Positions 25,981 to 35,566 of a stretch of 64,000 nucleotides of DNA are shown here, in pieces. The position numbers and the translations under genes are program-made. Within the stretch, counting starts at the first letter, position 1. Each line of letters starts with the position of its first letter. Source of the stretch: Salinisphaera sp. T31B1 (lineage in GTDB: Bacteria; Pseudomonadota; Gammaproteobacteria; Nevskiales; Salinisphaeraceae); NCBI RefSeq assembly GCF_040361275.1, contig NZ_APNH01000006.1, forward strand, positions 1 to 64,000, in the 5' to 3' direction. The notes below the pieces were generated by a model. It was not told the DNA's origin. It searched no databases and saw nothing but the letters and a program-made list of their open reading frames with translations.

Positions 25981-26621
25981 ATGGAGTATATCGACCAATG
26001 GAAAGGCACTTCTTCTAAAGGGTCCATCATTCCGTGGAACAAAGGCCGCCTAGTTGGTCCAAAGCCACCGCTAAAGCTCAAGGAGATCTGGGGCATTCGG
26101 GTACGGCTACAGCTTGCGACCCAGACGCGGGATCTCGCACTGTTCAACCTCGCGATCGACAGCAAGCTACGCGGGTGTGATCTGGTTAGGCTGAAGGTTC
26201 AAGACGTCGCGCACGGTGGCCGCGTACTGTCCCGCGCCGCGATTGTTCAGCAGAAAACGGGCCGACCTGTACAGTTCGAATTGACAGAGCAAACGCGTAC
26301 CTCAATCGAAGCATGGATAAGCGCCGTCGCGCTGCGACCCAATGATTATTTGTTTCCGAGCCGGCGTCGGGTTCTCCACATCTATCCACGCGGCAATACG
26401 CCCGAGTCGTTAAATCGTGGGTTGAGAGCATCGGCCTTGATCCTCTCGAGTACGGCACGCACTCGATGCGTCGCACGAAAGCGACGCTGATATATAGTCG
26501 AACGCGCAATTTACGCGCCGTGCAGCTCTTGCTGGGACATACGAAGCTGGAAAGTACGGTGCGCTATCTGGGCATCGAGGTCGATGATGCGCTCGAGATG
26601 TCGGAGCAGACAGAAGTATAA
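25981..26621 (+). pseudogene. Short tyrosine integrase, frameshifted
   Basis: The gene encodes a roughly 213-residue tyrosine recombinase of a short stand-alone type. Its first part has TRDLALFNLAIDSKLRGCDLVRLKVQDV with the catalytic Arg. After NDYLFPSR near 26364 one base is missing. The rest, in another frame, has YGTHSMRRTKATLIY (His-x-x-Arg box) and LRAVQLLLGHTKLESTVRYLGI with the catalytic Tyr, ending at 26621. Both halves look well conserved, so the break is recent or a sequencing error. Similar genes occur singly in many proteobacteria. Confidence 0.8.
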
Positions 26622-26632
26622 AGGGCATCGCT

Positions 26633-26663
26633 GCCGAACGAGTTAGCTCTAGGCTCGTTCGGC
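26633..26663 (+). terminator. Hairpin after integrase remnant
   Basis: GCCGAACGAG and CTCGTTCGGC form a perfect 10-bp stem with an 11-base loop, 11 bases after the integrase stop. No T-run follows, so it may be a recombination-site hairpin rather than a terminator. Confidence 0.5.
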
Positions 26664-26676
26664 GCGTACGCCTACC

Positions 26677-26694
26677 GGCCAAAAGCGGACTTAT
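26677..26694 (-). repeat. Dispersed motif copy, right flank of integrase element
   Basis: The minus strand reads ATAAGTCCGCTTTTGGCC, an inverted relative of 25903-25919. The following 190 bp up to the LysR gene hold no gene that I can see. Confidence 0.5.
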
Positions 26695-26889
26695 CGGTTA
26701 CTCTTTTGTATCTAGGGAGAGCGACGGTTTGCGCTTGCATTATTCAATTTAACGGGACCGTGCCAGCTAGGGCTGCTCGAACCATTTTGTCCACTTCCAG
26801 TCTAGTTTGGCTTTGGTTCTTAAATATCGAATTGAAGGTGGTAAGCAGGATCGCCGACTAAGCACTTGAAGCGAGATGTTTTTTGTCGT

Positions 26890-27789
26890 CTACGTTGGCC
26901 TGGCTTGAAGTGCTTGAGCGTCAAGTGTCTGTTCGAACGCGTCGATGAAATGCGAGCGGCTGCGCTCGTTGCTGTGGATACGCCATAGCGGACGCGTTAG
27001 TTCCAGCGTGCTCAGCGGCACCGCCTGGATATCGCCGCGTGTGATGGCGGGCTGTGTTGCGAGCGAGGTTACATAGGCCAGGCCTGCGCCCGCGGCCACG
27101 GCGCGCAGCAGGCCTTCGGGCTCGTCCATGACGAATTCGGGGTGCGGCGGGGCGTGGCCTGCCATGGCTATGCCGTGCTCGAAGACCGCACGCGTGCCCG
27201 AGCCGCGCTCACGGCCGATCCACGGCCGCTGTGTGAGTTCGGCGAGTGAGACGCTGTCGAGATTCCAGTTCGCCGGGGCAATGATCTGGACGTGGTCGGT
27301 CTGCCAGTGTTCGGCATCGATATCGTCGCGTGTCGGCGGGCCTTCGATGAAGCCGACGTCGGCTTCGCCGGCGGCCACCCGGCGCTCGGCCTCCACGCTG
27401 TTGCCCGAGCGCATATGCACCCCGAGGCGCGGATGCGCGGCGCGCAGATCAGCCAGAATCGATGGCAGCAGATAGCGGGCGAGCGTGGTTGAGGCGGCAA
27501 CGCGTACCTTGCCCACCAGATCGTCCGATCGCACCTGCAAGCGATCGGGCAGCGCGTCGAGCTGTGCCAACGGGTTTTCGATGAAGCCGCGTAGCCGACG
27601 CGCGTCGGCCGTGGGTTCGAGCCAGCGGCCGCGACGCTCGAACAGGGGAGTGTTCAGTCCGTCGGCGAGCTCGCGTAGCGTCTGGCTGACCGCGGCTTCA
27701 CTGAGATGCACCCGCTCGGCCGTACGCCTGACCTGGCCAGTTTCCATCATGACGGCGAAGACGTGGAGCTGTCGGAGGGTGAACTTCAC
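26890..27789 (-). CDS. LysR-family transcriptional regulator (CysL/CbbR-like)
   Basis: The 299-residue regulator starts KFTLRQLHVFAVMMETGQVRRTAERVHLSEAAVSQTLRELADGL, the LysR helix-turn-helix, followed by a periplasmic-binding-like effector domain (VRVAASTTLARYLLPSIL ... GEADVGFIEGP). The start is GTG 27789 with AGGA upstream. Sequence resembles the CysL/CbbR branch, which senses sulfur or carbon metabolites. It is divergent from the sulfite exporter, so it probably activates the sulfite island. Confidence 0.9.
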   Translation of the reverse strand: MKFTLRQLHVFAVMMETGQVRRTAERVHLSEAAVSQTLRELADGLNTPLFERRGRWLEPTADARRLRGFIENPLAQLDALPDRLQVRSDDLVGKVRVAASTTLARYLLPSILADLRAAHPRLGVHMRSGNSVEAERRVAAGEADVGFIEGPPTRDDIDAEHWQTDHVQIIAPANWNLDSVSLAELTQRPWIGRERGSGTRAVFEHGIAMAGHAPPHPEFVMDEPEGLLRAVAAGAGLAYVTSLATQPAITRGDIQAVPLSTLELTRPLWRIHSNERSRSHFIDAFEQTLDAQALQARPT

Positions 27790-27807
27790 TTAAGTCATTC
27801 CTAAGTG
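27787..27807. promoter_or_regulatory. Dyad at the LysR start codon (candidate operator)
   Basis: CACTTA-N9-TAAGTG is a perfect 6-bp dyad that covers the GTG start of the LysR gene and lies about 100 bp before the divergent exporter gene. A T-N11-A style site here fits LysR autoregulation. Confidence 0.5.
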
Positions 27808-27904
27808 TCATACAAGCAAGGTTTGATTGTAATGCATTGGGCGCCGGATCAAGGTAGAGCCTAGAAATCTAACGATCGACCGAATCACACGGTCTGTTTT
27901 CACC

Positions 27905-29056
27905 ATGTCGACCGCGCCTCTGACGCACCTCAGCCACCCGCGTGAACTGATCCGTCATTTCACGCCGAACTGGTTCACCGCCACGATGGGCACCGGGATT
28001 CTCGCTTTGGCGCTGGCCGCGTTTCCGTGGGCGATACCGGGGCTCGCGGCGCTCGCCGAGGGCCTGTGGTTTTTCAATATCGGCCTGTTCGTGCTGTGCA
28101 CGCTGCTTTACGCCGCGCGGTGGATTTTCTTTTTCGATAGCGCGGTTCGTATTCTTAACCACGGCGTGGCCTGCATGTTCTTCGGCGCCATCCCGATGGG
28201 TCTGATTACGCTGGTCAACGGGTTTCTAGTATTCGGCATCAATCACTGGGGCGATACGGCGGTGCGTATCGCGGCTGATCTGTGGTGGCTCGACGCCTTC
28301 ATGGCGCTGGCCTGTGCCTGGTTCGTGCCGCTTTTGATGTTCACGCGCCAGGAACACGCGCTCGAGAATATGACGGCGGTGTGGCTGCTGCCCATTGTGG
28401 CCGCGGAGGTCACGGCCGGCTCGGGCGGGCTGGTGGCGCCGCATCTCGGCGCCACGGATGAAGCGCGCGCCATGATCTTTTTCAGCTATGCGCTGTGGGC
28501 GACGTCGGTCCTTCCGGCGATGGGTATTCTGGTCATCCTGTTTCTGCGCATGGTCCTGCACAAGCTGCCGGGCAAGGACATGGCCGTCTCGAGCTGGCTG
28601 TCGCTCGGGCCACTGGGCACCGGCACCCTCGGTCTGCTCACACTCGGCAGCGCCGCGCCCGAAGTGCTCTCGCAACCCGCCATTGCCGATGCCGCCTACG
28701 GTTTCGGCATCATCGGCGGCGTCATTCTCTGGGGCTACGGGCTGTGGTGGCTGGTCGTGGCCATGCTCACCACGCTCGTGCAGCTGCCCATGGGACTGCC
28801 GTTCAACATGGGCTGGTGGGGGTTCACCTTTCCGCTGGGCGTGTATTCGGTCGCCACGCTCAAGCTCGCCGAGCTGACCGGCATTGCGTTCTACGAGGTG
28901 TTGGGCGGGCTGTTCGTGATCCTGCTCGCCGGTTTCTGGCTGCTGGTGACCGCCCGCACCGTGCCCGGCATCTATCACGGCTATCTCTTCCAGGCGCCGT
29001 GCCTGTCAAACGAAACCGGGCTGCACGATCCGGACGCGCCTGAGGCCGCGCGGTGA
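27905..29056 (+). CDS. TDT-family (TehA/SSU1-like) membrane transporter, probable sulfite exporter
   Basis: The 383-residue protein has about ten hydrophobic helices and the TDT signatures PNWFTATMGTGIL at the start and NMGWWGFTFPLGVYSVATLKLAELTG near the end. The family includes yeast SSU1 (sulfite), TehA and malate permeases. Being first in an operon with sulfite-oxidising enzymes, sulfite export is the best guess. It is divergent from the LysR gene. Confidence 0.85.
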   Translation: MSTAPLTHLSHPRELIRHFTPNWFTATMGTGILALALAAFPWAIPGLAALAEGLWFFNIGLFVLCTLLYAARWIFFFDSAVRILNHGVACMFFGAIPMGLITLVNGFLVFGINHWGDTAVRIAADLWWLDAFMALACAWFVPLLMFTRQEHALENMTAVWLLPIVAAEVTAGSGGLVAPHLGATDEARAMIFFSYALWATSVLPAMGILVILFLRMVLHKLPGKDMAVSSWLSLGPLGTGTLGLLTLGSAAPEVLSQPAIADAAYGFGIIGGVILWGYGLWWLVVAMLTTLVQLPMGLPFNMGWWGFTFPLGVYSVATLKLAELTGIAFYEVLGGLFVILLAGFWLLVTARTVPGIYHGYLFQAPCLSNETGLHDPDAPEAAR

Positions 29057-29240
29057 TGCCTGTGCGCCACGCACGTGCTGTGCCGTACACGGCGGCGCAT
29101 GAGCGCGGCTATGACTTCAGTTTTCGGCCGGCGTTTCCCGGGTGCCGGCACGGCGCGGCGCCCGCGGCCCGCTCTTTTCCGCTCTCTCAATACAAGAACA
29201 ATCAGGCATCGCCTGCGCGATCTGATCGTCGAGAAAGCCT

Positions 29241-30794
29241 ATGCTGAACGAAAATTCCGATACCGAACGTCCCATGCCCCGCTGGGCCAAGGTGCTCGAC
29301 CAAACCACCTGTATCGGCTGTCATGCCTGCACCACGGCCTGCAAGGCCGAGAACGAGGTGCCGCTGGGTGTCTCGCGGACCTATGTGAAGTCGGTCGACG
29401 TCGGCGAGCATCCCGATGCGCGCCGGGCCTTCCAGGTCACGCGTTGCAACCAGTGTGTGGATTCGCCCTGCACGGATGCCTGTCCGACCGGCGCCATGCA
29501 CACTCGCCCCGACGGCATCGTGGATTTCAACAAGGACATCTGCATCGGCTGCAAGGCCTGTATCGCGGCCTGTCCGTATGACGCGATCTTCATCAACCCG
29601 GAAGACAACTCGGCCGAGAAGTGCAACTTCTGCTCGCACCGGATCGACTCCGGGCTGGAGCCGGCCTGTGTGTCGGTCTGCCCGACCCAGTCGATCATGG
29701 TCGGGGACTTGAACGACCCGGAATCCCGCGTCGCCCAGATGGTCAACCGGGATCCGGTATCCGTACGTAAGCCGGAAAAAGGCACCCAGCCCAAGATGTT
29801 CTACAAGGGCGCGCATCAGGCCACCCTCGACCCACTCGCCGCGGCTCGTCCCGATGGGCCGAACTATGCCTGGGCGCAGGCGCCGCAGAATTCGGGTGCG
29901 TTTAACGACGGCACGGTGCCCGCGGGTAACCCCCTCGGTGGCAATTCCTCGGCCGCGGCCAAGCTATCCTACGACCAGCCGCACAAGCGACCCTGGGACT
30001 GGCGCGTCTCGGCTTATACCTGGACCAAGAACGTCGGCAGCGGAATTTATCTGCTGGCACTGATGCTGGTAGCGACCGGGCTGATCGAGCCGAGTAACCC
30101 GCTCTGGCGCTGGGTCGCACCCATTGGCGGCGGCTTCTTCGTGGCCGTGACCTGTCTGCTGCTTGTGGCCGATCTGTCCCATCCGTTCCGGTTCTGGCTG
30201 ATCTTCTGGCGCCCGCAATGGAACAGCTGGCTGGTGAAGGGCGGGGTGATTCTCGTGGCCTACAGCACGCTGCTGGCTGTCCATTTCGTGCTGAGCATCT
30301 TGGGTTTCAATACCGTAACTGCTTGGCTCGGCCTCATCGGCGCGCCGTTGGCCGTGGCCAGCTCGATCTATACCGCCTGGCTGTTCGGCCAAGCCAAGGC
30401 CCGCGATCTATGGCAGAACCCGATGCTGGCCCCGCACCTGCTCACCCAGGCGATGGCCGCCGGCTCGGCGATCGCGGTGCCGTTTGCCATGATCTTCGCC
30501 AATGAGGCGGCCGTGGATTTTGCCTGCTGGTGGACAGCCGGCGCCACACTGCTGCATCTCGCGTTCGTGGCCAGCGATTTCGCCTCGCCATCGCCCAGCG
30601 AACATGCTCGAGTGGCCCACTACGAGATGACGCGCGGGCGCTTTTCACGGTTTTTCGCTGCCGGCGTGGCGCTGTCGGTGATCGGCCTGGCCGCGCCTTG
30701 GCTGGGCGTCTGGGTCTGTGCCTTCGCATTCCTCGGTCCGCTGGCCTATGAGCATGCTTTCGTCCAGGGCGGCCAGGCCGTGCCGCTGGCCTGA
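29241..30794 (+). CDS. SoeB-SoeC fusion: four-cluster ferredoxin plus NrfD-type membrane anchor
   Basis: In the 517-residue protein, residues 15-190 hold four cysteine groups (CIGCHACTTAC, CNQCVDSPCTDAC, CIGCKACIAAC and CNFC...CVSVC) typical of the iron-sulfur subunit of DMSO-reductase-family enzymes. A Gly/Pro/Asn-rich linker (about 205-250) joins a seven- or eight-helix DmsC/NrfD-like quinone-reacting anchor. In SoeABC of Allochromatium these are separate proteins. It would pass sulfite electrons from SoeA to quinone. SoeA starts 18 bp after its stop. Confidence 0.85.
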   Translation: MLNENSDTERPMPRWAKVLDQTTCIGCHACTTACKAENEVPLGVSRTYVKSVDVGEHPDARRAFQVTRCNQCVDSPCTDACPTGAMHTRPDGIVDFNKDICIGCKACIAACPYDAIFINPEDNSAEKCNFCSHRIDSGLEPACVSVCPTQSIMVGDLNDPESRVAQMVNRDPVSVRKPEKGTQPKMFYKGAHQATLDPLAAARPDGPNYAWAQAPQNSGAFNDGTVPAGNPLGGNSSAAAKLSYDQPHKRPWDWRVSAYTWTKNVGSGIYLLALMLVATGLIEPSNPLWRWVAPIGGGFFVAVTCLLLVADLSHPFRFWLIFWRPQWNSWLVKGGVILVAYSTLLAVHFVLSILGFNTVTAWLGLIGAPLAVASSIYTAWLFGQAKARDLWQNPMLAPHLLTQAMAAGSAIAVPFAMIFANEAAVDFACWWTAGATLLHLAFVASDFASPSPSEHARVAHYEMTRGRFSRFFAAGVALSVIGLAAPWLGVWVCAFAFLGPLAYEHAFVQGGQAVPLA

Positions 30795-30812
30795 TTGTTC
30801 GGAGTAAAGACG

Positions 30813-33725
30813 ATGAAACCAAGCCATCTCATCAAGACGCTCAACAAGCGTATTGCGGCCTTTCGGGCTGATACGGAGGCCCGCGGCGAGACGTTCTATC
30901 AGGGACCGAGCCGGATCAACCTGGCCGGTTTCCCGCCCAAGGAACACTGGGACGACTGGATCGCGCTCGAGCCCGTCAAGGGCACAGGCAAGCGCCGCGA
31001 GAAGCACTATATGCTCGTGCCGACCACCTGCTTCAACTGCCAGTCCTCGTGTGGCCTGCTGGCCTACGTGGATCGAGAGACGATGGAAGTCCGCAAGTTC
31101 GAGGGCAACCCCGAACATGCTGCCTCTCGTGGGCGCAACTGTGCCAAGGGGCCAGCCACGCTCAACCAGATCACCGACCCGGACCGCATCCTCTACCCCA
31201 TGCAGCGCGTGGGCGAGCGCGGGGAAGGGCGCTGGAAGCGCATATCCTGGGACGAGGCACTCGACCAGCTGGCTACGCGCATCCGTGCGGCGATCGTCGA
31301 GGATCGCAAGCAGGAGGTGATGTATCACGTCGGCCGCGAGGGCGAGGATGGATTCACCGAGTCCATTTTCCAGGCCTGGGGCATGGATAGCATCAACACC
31401 CATACCAATATCTGCTCGGCGGCCGGGCGCACGGGGCATCAGTACTGGATGGGGTTTGATCGGCCGTCCAACGACTTCGCCAATGCCGAAGTCATCCTTC
31501 TGACCAGCGCGCATCTGGAATCCGGCCATTATTTCAACCCGCATGCCCAGCGCATCATCGAGGCCAAGAAGCGCGGCGCGCGGCTCATCGTGGTCGATGT
31601 GCGGATGTCCAATTCGACCACGCATGCCGATCACTGGGTCTCGCCGTATCCGGGCAGCGAGGCCGCGATCTTCCTGTCGATCGCCCGGCATCTGATCGAA
31701 ACCCGAACCTACAACCGGGATTTCGTCGCCCGCTGGTGGAACTGGCGCGAGTTCATGGCGGCGCGATATCCCGATGATCCCGACACCTTTGAAGCGTTCG
31801 AGGCGCGGCTGGCGGAAACCTACGCCGAATACACCTTCGAGTATGCCGCCGCCGAGGCACGTATCGATGTCCGCCAGTTGGTGGCGGTGGCCGAGACGGT
31901 GGCCGGCGCCGGCACCAAGCTCTGTACCCAGAACTGGCGTTCGGCTGCGGCCGGCAATCTCGGCGGCTGGCAGGTGCCACGCACCTTGTTCCTGCTCAAT
32001 GCGCTGATGGGTGCGGTGGCCACCGAGGGCGGCATGGCGCCGAACGCCTGGAACAAGTTCGTGCCCAAAAACCCGATGGACACCGAACATCCGGACTGGT
32101 GGAACGATCTCATCTTCCCGGGCGATTTCCCGTTATCGGTCAACGAGATGTCGTTCCTGTTGCCGCATTTCCTGAAACAGGGCCGCGGCAAGCTCGATAC
32201 TTATTTCACCCGCGTTTATAACCCGGTCTGGACCAACCCGGGCGGCTTTGACTGGGTCGAGGCGCTGTCGGACGAGTCCAAGGTGGGCCTGCACGCCGCC
32301 CTCACCCCCACCTGGAACGAGACCGCCCACTTCGCCGATCTGGTGTTGCCGATGGGTCATGCCTCCGAGCGCCATGATCTGGTGTCGATGGAAACCCACG
32401 ACGGCCGCTGGATCTCGTTCCGCCAGCCGGTGGCGAGAGCGGCCCGCGTGCGGCTTGGCGAGACCATCACCGACACGCGCGAGACCAATCCCGGCGAAGT
32501 CTGGGAAGAAAACGAATTCTGGTTCGATCTCACCTGGCGAATCGACCACGACGGTAGCCTGGGCATCCGCCAGCACGTCGTCTCCAAGACCGACCCCGAC
32601 CGGCCGATGACCCAGGACGAATACTACGCCTGGATCTTCGAAAACTCGGTGCCGGGCCTGCCCGAGGCCGCCGAGGCCGAGGGGCTGTCGCCGTTGGCCT
32701 ATATGCGTCGCTATGGCAATTTCCAGGTCGGCCTGGGCCCGGATCAGCACTATGAAGACGAAATCGTAGGCGACGCGCTGGGCGAGGCATACACCGATGG
32801 ACGCGGGCGCGTCTTTACCACGGCGGCGGTCGATTATGGCGACGGCCCGACGCCGGAAGCCGACGCCAAAGGGCGTTTGCCGGTCGGCGTAGAGATCGAC
32901 GGCGCGGTACGGCGCGGTTTCCCCACGCCGAGCGGGCGGCTGGAGTTCTATTCGGCCACACTGGCCGCCTGGGGCTGGCCGGAATATGCGCTGCCCGCCT
33001 ATATCAAGAGTCATATCCACGCCGACAACCTGGCGTCCGACCAGATGCCGCTGGTGCCGACGTTCCGCCTGCCCACCCAGATCCATACCCGCGGGGCGAA
33101 CTCGAAGTGGCTGGACGAGCTGGCCCACAACAATCCCGTCTGGATGAACCCGGACGACGGCAAGCGCTTGGACGTGGCCGACGGGGATCTCATCCGGGTG
33201 CACGCCGATTTGGGCTATTTCGTCGGCCAGGCGTGGATCACGCCCGGTATCCGCCCCGGCGTGATCGCCTGTAGTCATCACATGGGGCGCTGGCAGTTCA
33301 CGCCCGGCGGCAATCGTGAACAGCGCACCATGGAAACCGATATCGCCCGCGCCGGCGACGATTGGACGCTCACACCCGTGGCCGATCACTCGCCCATGGC
33401 GCCGCAGGAAGGCCAGGATGCCGCCCGGGTCTGGTGGACGGCCGTGGGCGTACACCAGAACCTGACCTTCGGCGTGCATCCGGATCCGATCTCCGGCCAG
33501 CACTGCTGGCACCAGGGCGTGCGCGTGACGAAGGCAGAAAGCGGCGACCAGCCCGGCCAGGTCCATGTCGATCGGTCGAAATCCACCGATGTCTTCTACG
33601 AGTGGATGGGGCGTACGCGGCCGGTGGTCACGGTATCGCCGGACGGCAACCGTCGCCCGCGCTGGATGCTGCGCCCGATGAAGCCTCGCGGGGATGCCTA
33701 CAAGCTGCCCGAGGGGTCGGCATGA
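30813..33725 (+). CDS. soeA: SoeA-like molybdopterin sulfite dehydrogenase catalytic subunit
   Basis: The 970-residue protein belongs to the DMSO-reductase family. An N-terminal 4Fe-4S site is seen in TTCFNCQSSCGLLAYVD and GRNCAKG. Molybdopterin-guanine-dinucleotide domains follow (SAAGRTGHQYWMG, LILTSAHLESGHYFNPHA-like, NPVWTNPGG) and a C-terminal molydopterin-binding domain. There is no Tat signal, so it faces the cytoplasm, as known for SoeA. ATG 30813 has GGAG nine bases upstream. It oxidises sulfite to sulfate and gives electrons to the fused SoeBC subunit. Its stop overlaps the chaperone gene (ATGA). Confidence 0.85.
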   Translation: MKPSHLIKTLNKRIAAFRADTEARGETFYQGPSRINLAGFPPKEHWDDWIALEPVKGTGKRREKHYMLVPTTCFNCQSSCGLLAYVDRETMEVRKFEGNPEHAASRGRNCAKGPATLNQITDPDRILYPMQRVGERGEGRWKRISWDEALDQLATRIRAAIVEDRKQEVMYHVGREGEDGFTESIFQAWGMDSINTHTNICSAAGRTGHQYWMGFDRPSNDFANAEVILLTSAHLESGHYFNPHAQRIIEAKKRGARLIVVDVRMSNSTTHADHWVSPYPGSEAAIFLSIARHLIETRTYNRDFVARWWNWREFMAARYPDDPDTFEAFEARLAETYAEYTFEYAAAEARIDVRQLVAVAETVAGAGTKLCTQNWRSAAAGNLGGWQVPRTLFLLNALMGAVATEGGMAPNAWNKFVPKNPMDTEHPDWWNDLIFPGDFPLSVNEMSFLLPHFLKQGRGKLDTYFTRVYNPVWTNPGGFDWVEALSDESKVGLHAALTPTWNETAHFADLVLPMGHASERHDLVSMETHDGRWISFRQPVARAARVRLGETITDTRETNPGEVWEENEFWFDLTWRIDHDGSLGIRQHVVSKTDPDRPMTQDEYYAWIFENSVPGLPEAAEAEGLSPLAYMRRYGNFQVGLGPDQHYEDEIVGDALGEAYTDGRGRVFTTAAVDYGDGPTPEADAKGRLPVGVEIDGAVRRGFPTPSGRLEFYSATLAAWGWPEYALPAYIKSHIHADNLASDQMPLVPTFRLPTQIHTRGANSKWLDELAHNNPVWMNPDDGKRLDVADGDLIRVHADLGYFVGQAWITPGIRPGVIACSHHMGRWQFTPGGNREQRTMETDIARAGDDWTLTPVADHSPMAPQEGQDAARVWWTAVGVHQNLTFGVHPDPISGQHCWHQGVRVTKAESGDQPGQVHVDRSKSTDVFYEWMGRTRPVVTVSPDGNRRPRWMLRPMKPRGDAYKLPEGSA

Positions 33726-34687
33726 ATCCCTTGAGTGCGCCCTCGGCCGATCTCTGGCGGCTGCTGGCCCGTGCGATGGATACGCCGACCCGCGAACATA
33801 TCGGGCTGTTCGACGCACTCGGCCTGGCCGCACCCGAGGCGCTCGAGGCCCTGCAGGCGGCCCACGCCGAGGCGTTTGTCACCCAGTGCGCGCCTTATGT
33901 GTCGGTCTATGTCGGCGAGACCGGCCAGATCGGCGGCGAGGCCGCTGCCCGTGTGGCCGATTTCCGGCGCCTGCTCGGAGCCGAGGTCGACGCCGATGCC
34001 TCGGATGCCATCGCCGACGTGCTGGCCGACTATGCCGATCTCGTGGCACTGGCCGCCGACGATGCCCAAGCCGCGCATGCCCGAGTGGCCCTATTTTGGG
34101 AACACATCGCCCCCTGGGCCGGCGTATTCGCCGATGCACTGATCCGCAGCGCGCCGGCGCCCTACGATGGCTGGGCCGGGCTGTTCCAGGCCGCTCTGGG
34201 CGCCGAGGCCGTGAATCTGCCTGCACCTACGGCGCTGGCGCTGCACCTGCGGGCGGCGCCCGGATGGCAACCGCCCGCAGACGACGCCACCCACGCCGAT
34301 GTCGCGCGTGCGCTGCTCGTGCCCGTGACCACCGGCGTCGTACTCACCCGCGCGGATCTGGCCACGGCCGGTGCCGAGCTTGGCATCGCCTTGCCGGTCG
34401 GCGGGCGGGCGTTTTTGCTCGAGACCCTGTTCCGCGCCGATACGCCGGCCACTGAAGCCTGGCTGGCTGGCGAAGCGGCGCGTCAGGCCGACGCGCGGGC
34501 CGTCGACGTCGAAACCTTGGGCGAGACGGCGCGTTTCTGGGTCGAACGGGCCTTTGCCGCGGAAGAGCGCCTGTCCGCGGCCGGCGATCGTCGTCTCGGC
34601 CCGCGCGCCGCGCACCGAAACACGCGCGGGCACGGAAACGCCTCCAATGAAGCGTCAACGCCCGGCCATGAGGAATTGATGTCATGA
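33722..34687 (+). CDS. TorD/DmsD-family molybdoenzyme chaperone
   Basis: The 321-residue, alanine-rich helical protein fits the TorD/NarJ chaperone family: N-terminal LWRLLARAMDTP, EAFVTQCAPYVSVYVGETGQIGGEAAARVADFRRLLG, and DYADLVALAA with later ALFWEHIAPWAGVF. It overlaps soeA by ATGA and so is translationally coupled. It should help insert the cofactor into SoeA. The C-terminal third (after about 200) is longer than in classical TorD. The open frame upstream to 33362 is only soeA in another frame. Confidence 0.82.
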   Translation: MNPLSAPSADLWRLLARAMDTPTREHIGLFDALGLAAPEALEALQAAHAEAFVTQCAPYVSVYVGETGQIGGEAAARVADFRRLLGAEVDADASDAIADVLADYADLVALAADDAQAAHARVALFWEHIAPWAGVFADALIRSAPAPYDGWAGLFQAALGAEAVNLPAPTALALHLRAAPGWQPPADDATHADVARALLVPVTTGVVLTRADLATAGAELGIALPVGGRAFLLETLFRADTPATEAWLAGEAARQADARAVDVETLGETARFWVERAFAAEERLSAAGDRRLGPRAAHRNTRGHGNASNEASTPGHEELMS

Positions 34688-35061
34688 GTGAATCCGAGTC
34701 CGGAAAGCGGGATACGCAAGAACACGAGCCGGATTACCGCTTCACCCTGGCCAACGAGCGCACCTTTCTGGCCTGGATTCGCACTGCGCTGGCGCTGCTG
34801 GCCGGCGCGGTCGCGGTGGTGCATCTGGTGCCCAGCTTCGCGTTCGACTGGACGCGCGAGGCCCTCGGCGGTTTGCTCGGCATCATCAGCGTGGGCGTGA
34901 TCGCTGGCAGCGCACTGCGCTGGCGGGCGGCCCAGAATGCCATGCGCCGGGATGCACCGCTGCCTTCGACCCTGATGCCCTGGCTGCTGGCTGGGGCCGT
35001 GATTCTGGTCGGGCTGATCGTACTCGGGCTCATGATTGCCGTGGTGGCCACGAAACAATGA
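34684..35061 (+). CDS. DUF202 membrane protein 1 (YidH-like)
   Basis: The 125-residue protein carries the DUF202 signature YRFTLANERTFLAWIRTALALLAGAVAV and three hydrophobic helices. It overlaps the chaperone stop by four bases and the next DUF202 gene by four bases. Function is unknown. A tandem DUF202 pair (YidH/YidG-like) in a sulfite operon is notable. Confidence 0.88.
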   Translation: MSESESGKRDTQEHEPDYRFTLANERTFLAWIRTALALLAGAVAVVHLVPSFAFDWTREALGGLLGIISVGVIAGSALRWRAAQNAMRRDAPLPSTLMPWLLAGAVILVGLIVLGLMIAVVATKQ

Positions 35062-35411
35062 GCGCGCCGCAGCACGCCGGGGGTTCGGAGGGTTCGTCCA
35101 TCGCCGACCGGGCCGGTCTGCAAGCCGAACGGACCGACCTGTCTTGGGTGCGCACGGGGCTGGCTGTCCTGGCGAATGGTGGCCTGCTGATGCTGCGCCA
35201 GGACACAACGCATCCCAGCACGCTGCAATTGATCGCCGGCGCGATCGCGCTGGTGCTCGCCCTGCTGACACTGGCGATCGGCTGGTGCCGAAAACGCGCG
35301 CTCGGTGCGCGGCCGTTGCCTAGCGCCTTGGCGGCGTCGGTCGAAGTGGCCCTGCTCGCTGCGGGCGCCGTACTCCTCGTGGGTGCCAGCCTGATCGCGC
35401 TTTTGTGTTAG
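35058..35411 (+). CDS. DUF202 membrane protein 2 (YidG-like)
   Basis: The 117-residue protein has [27 protein letters not shown], the second type of DUF202 motif, and three helices. ATG 35058 overlaps the previous stop. It and its partner probably form a membrane complex. A gap of 155 bp precedes the sulfite oxidase, so the cistrons may still be co-transcribed. Confidence 0.87.
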   Translation: MSAPQHAGGSEGSSIADRAGLQAERTDLSWVRTGLAVLANGGLLMLRQDTTHPSTLQLIAGAIALVLALLTLAIGWCRKRALGARPLPSALAASVEVALLAAGAVLLVGASLIALLC

Positions 35412-35566
35412 TGAGAATATGGATTGGCGATGACAAGAACCGGACATCGACGCTGGTAACGCAGCGAACCGGCGTGGAACGTAGGCGGCTTCATTGGGAC
35501 GCGGATGTGCCGTCGGCGCAAACAGAAGCCGGCAAGGCTACGAGCAATATAAAAGGGAGGAAAATC

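Noticed and set aside
30645-33833. Minus-strand open frames of 481 and 566 codons opposite soeA
   Set aside because: They are antisense shadows of a GC-rich gene with clear molybdoenzyme motifs on the plus strand.
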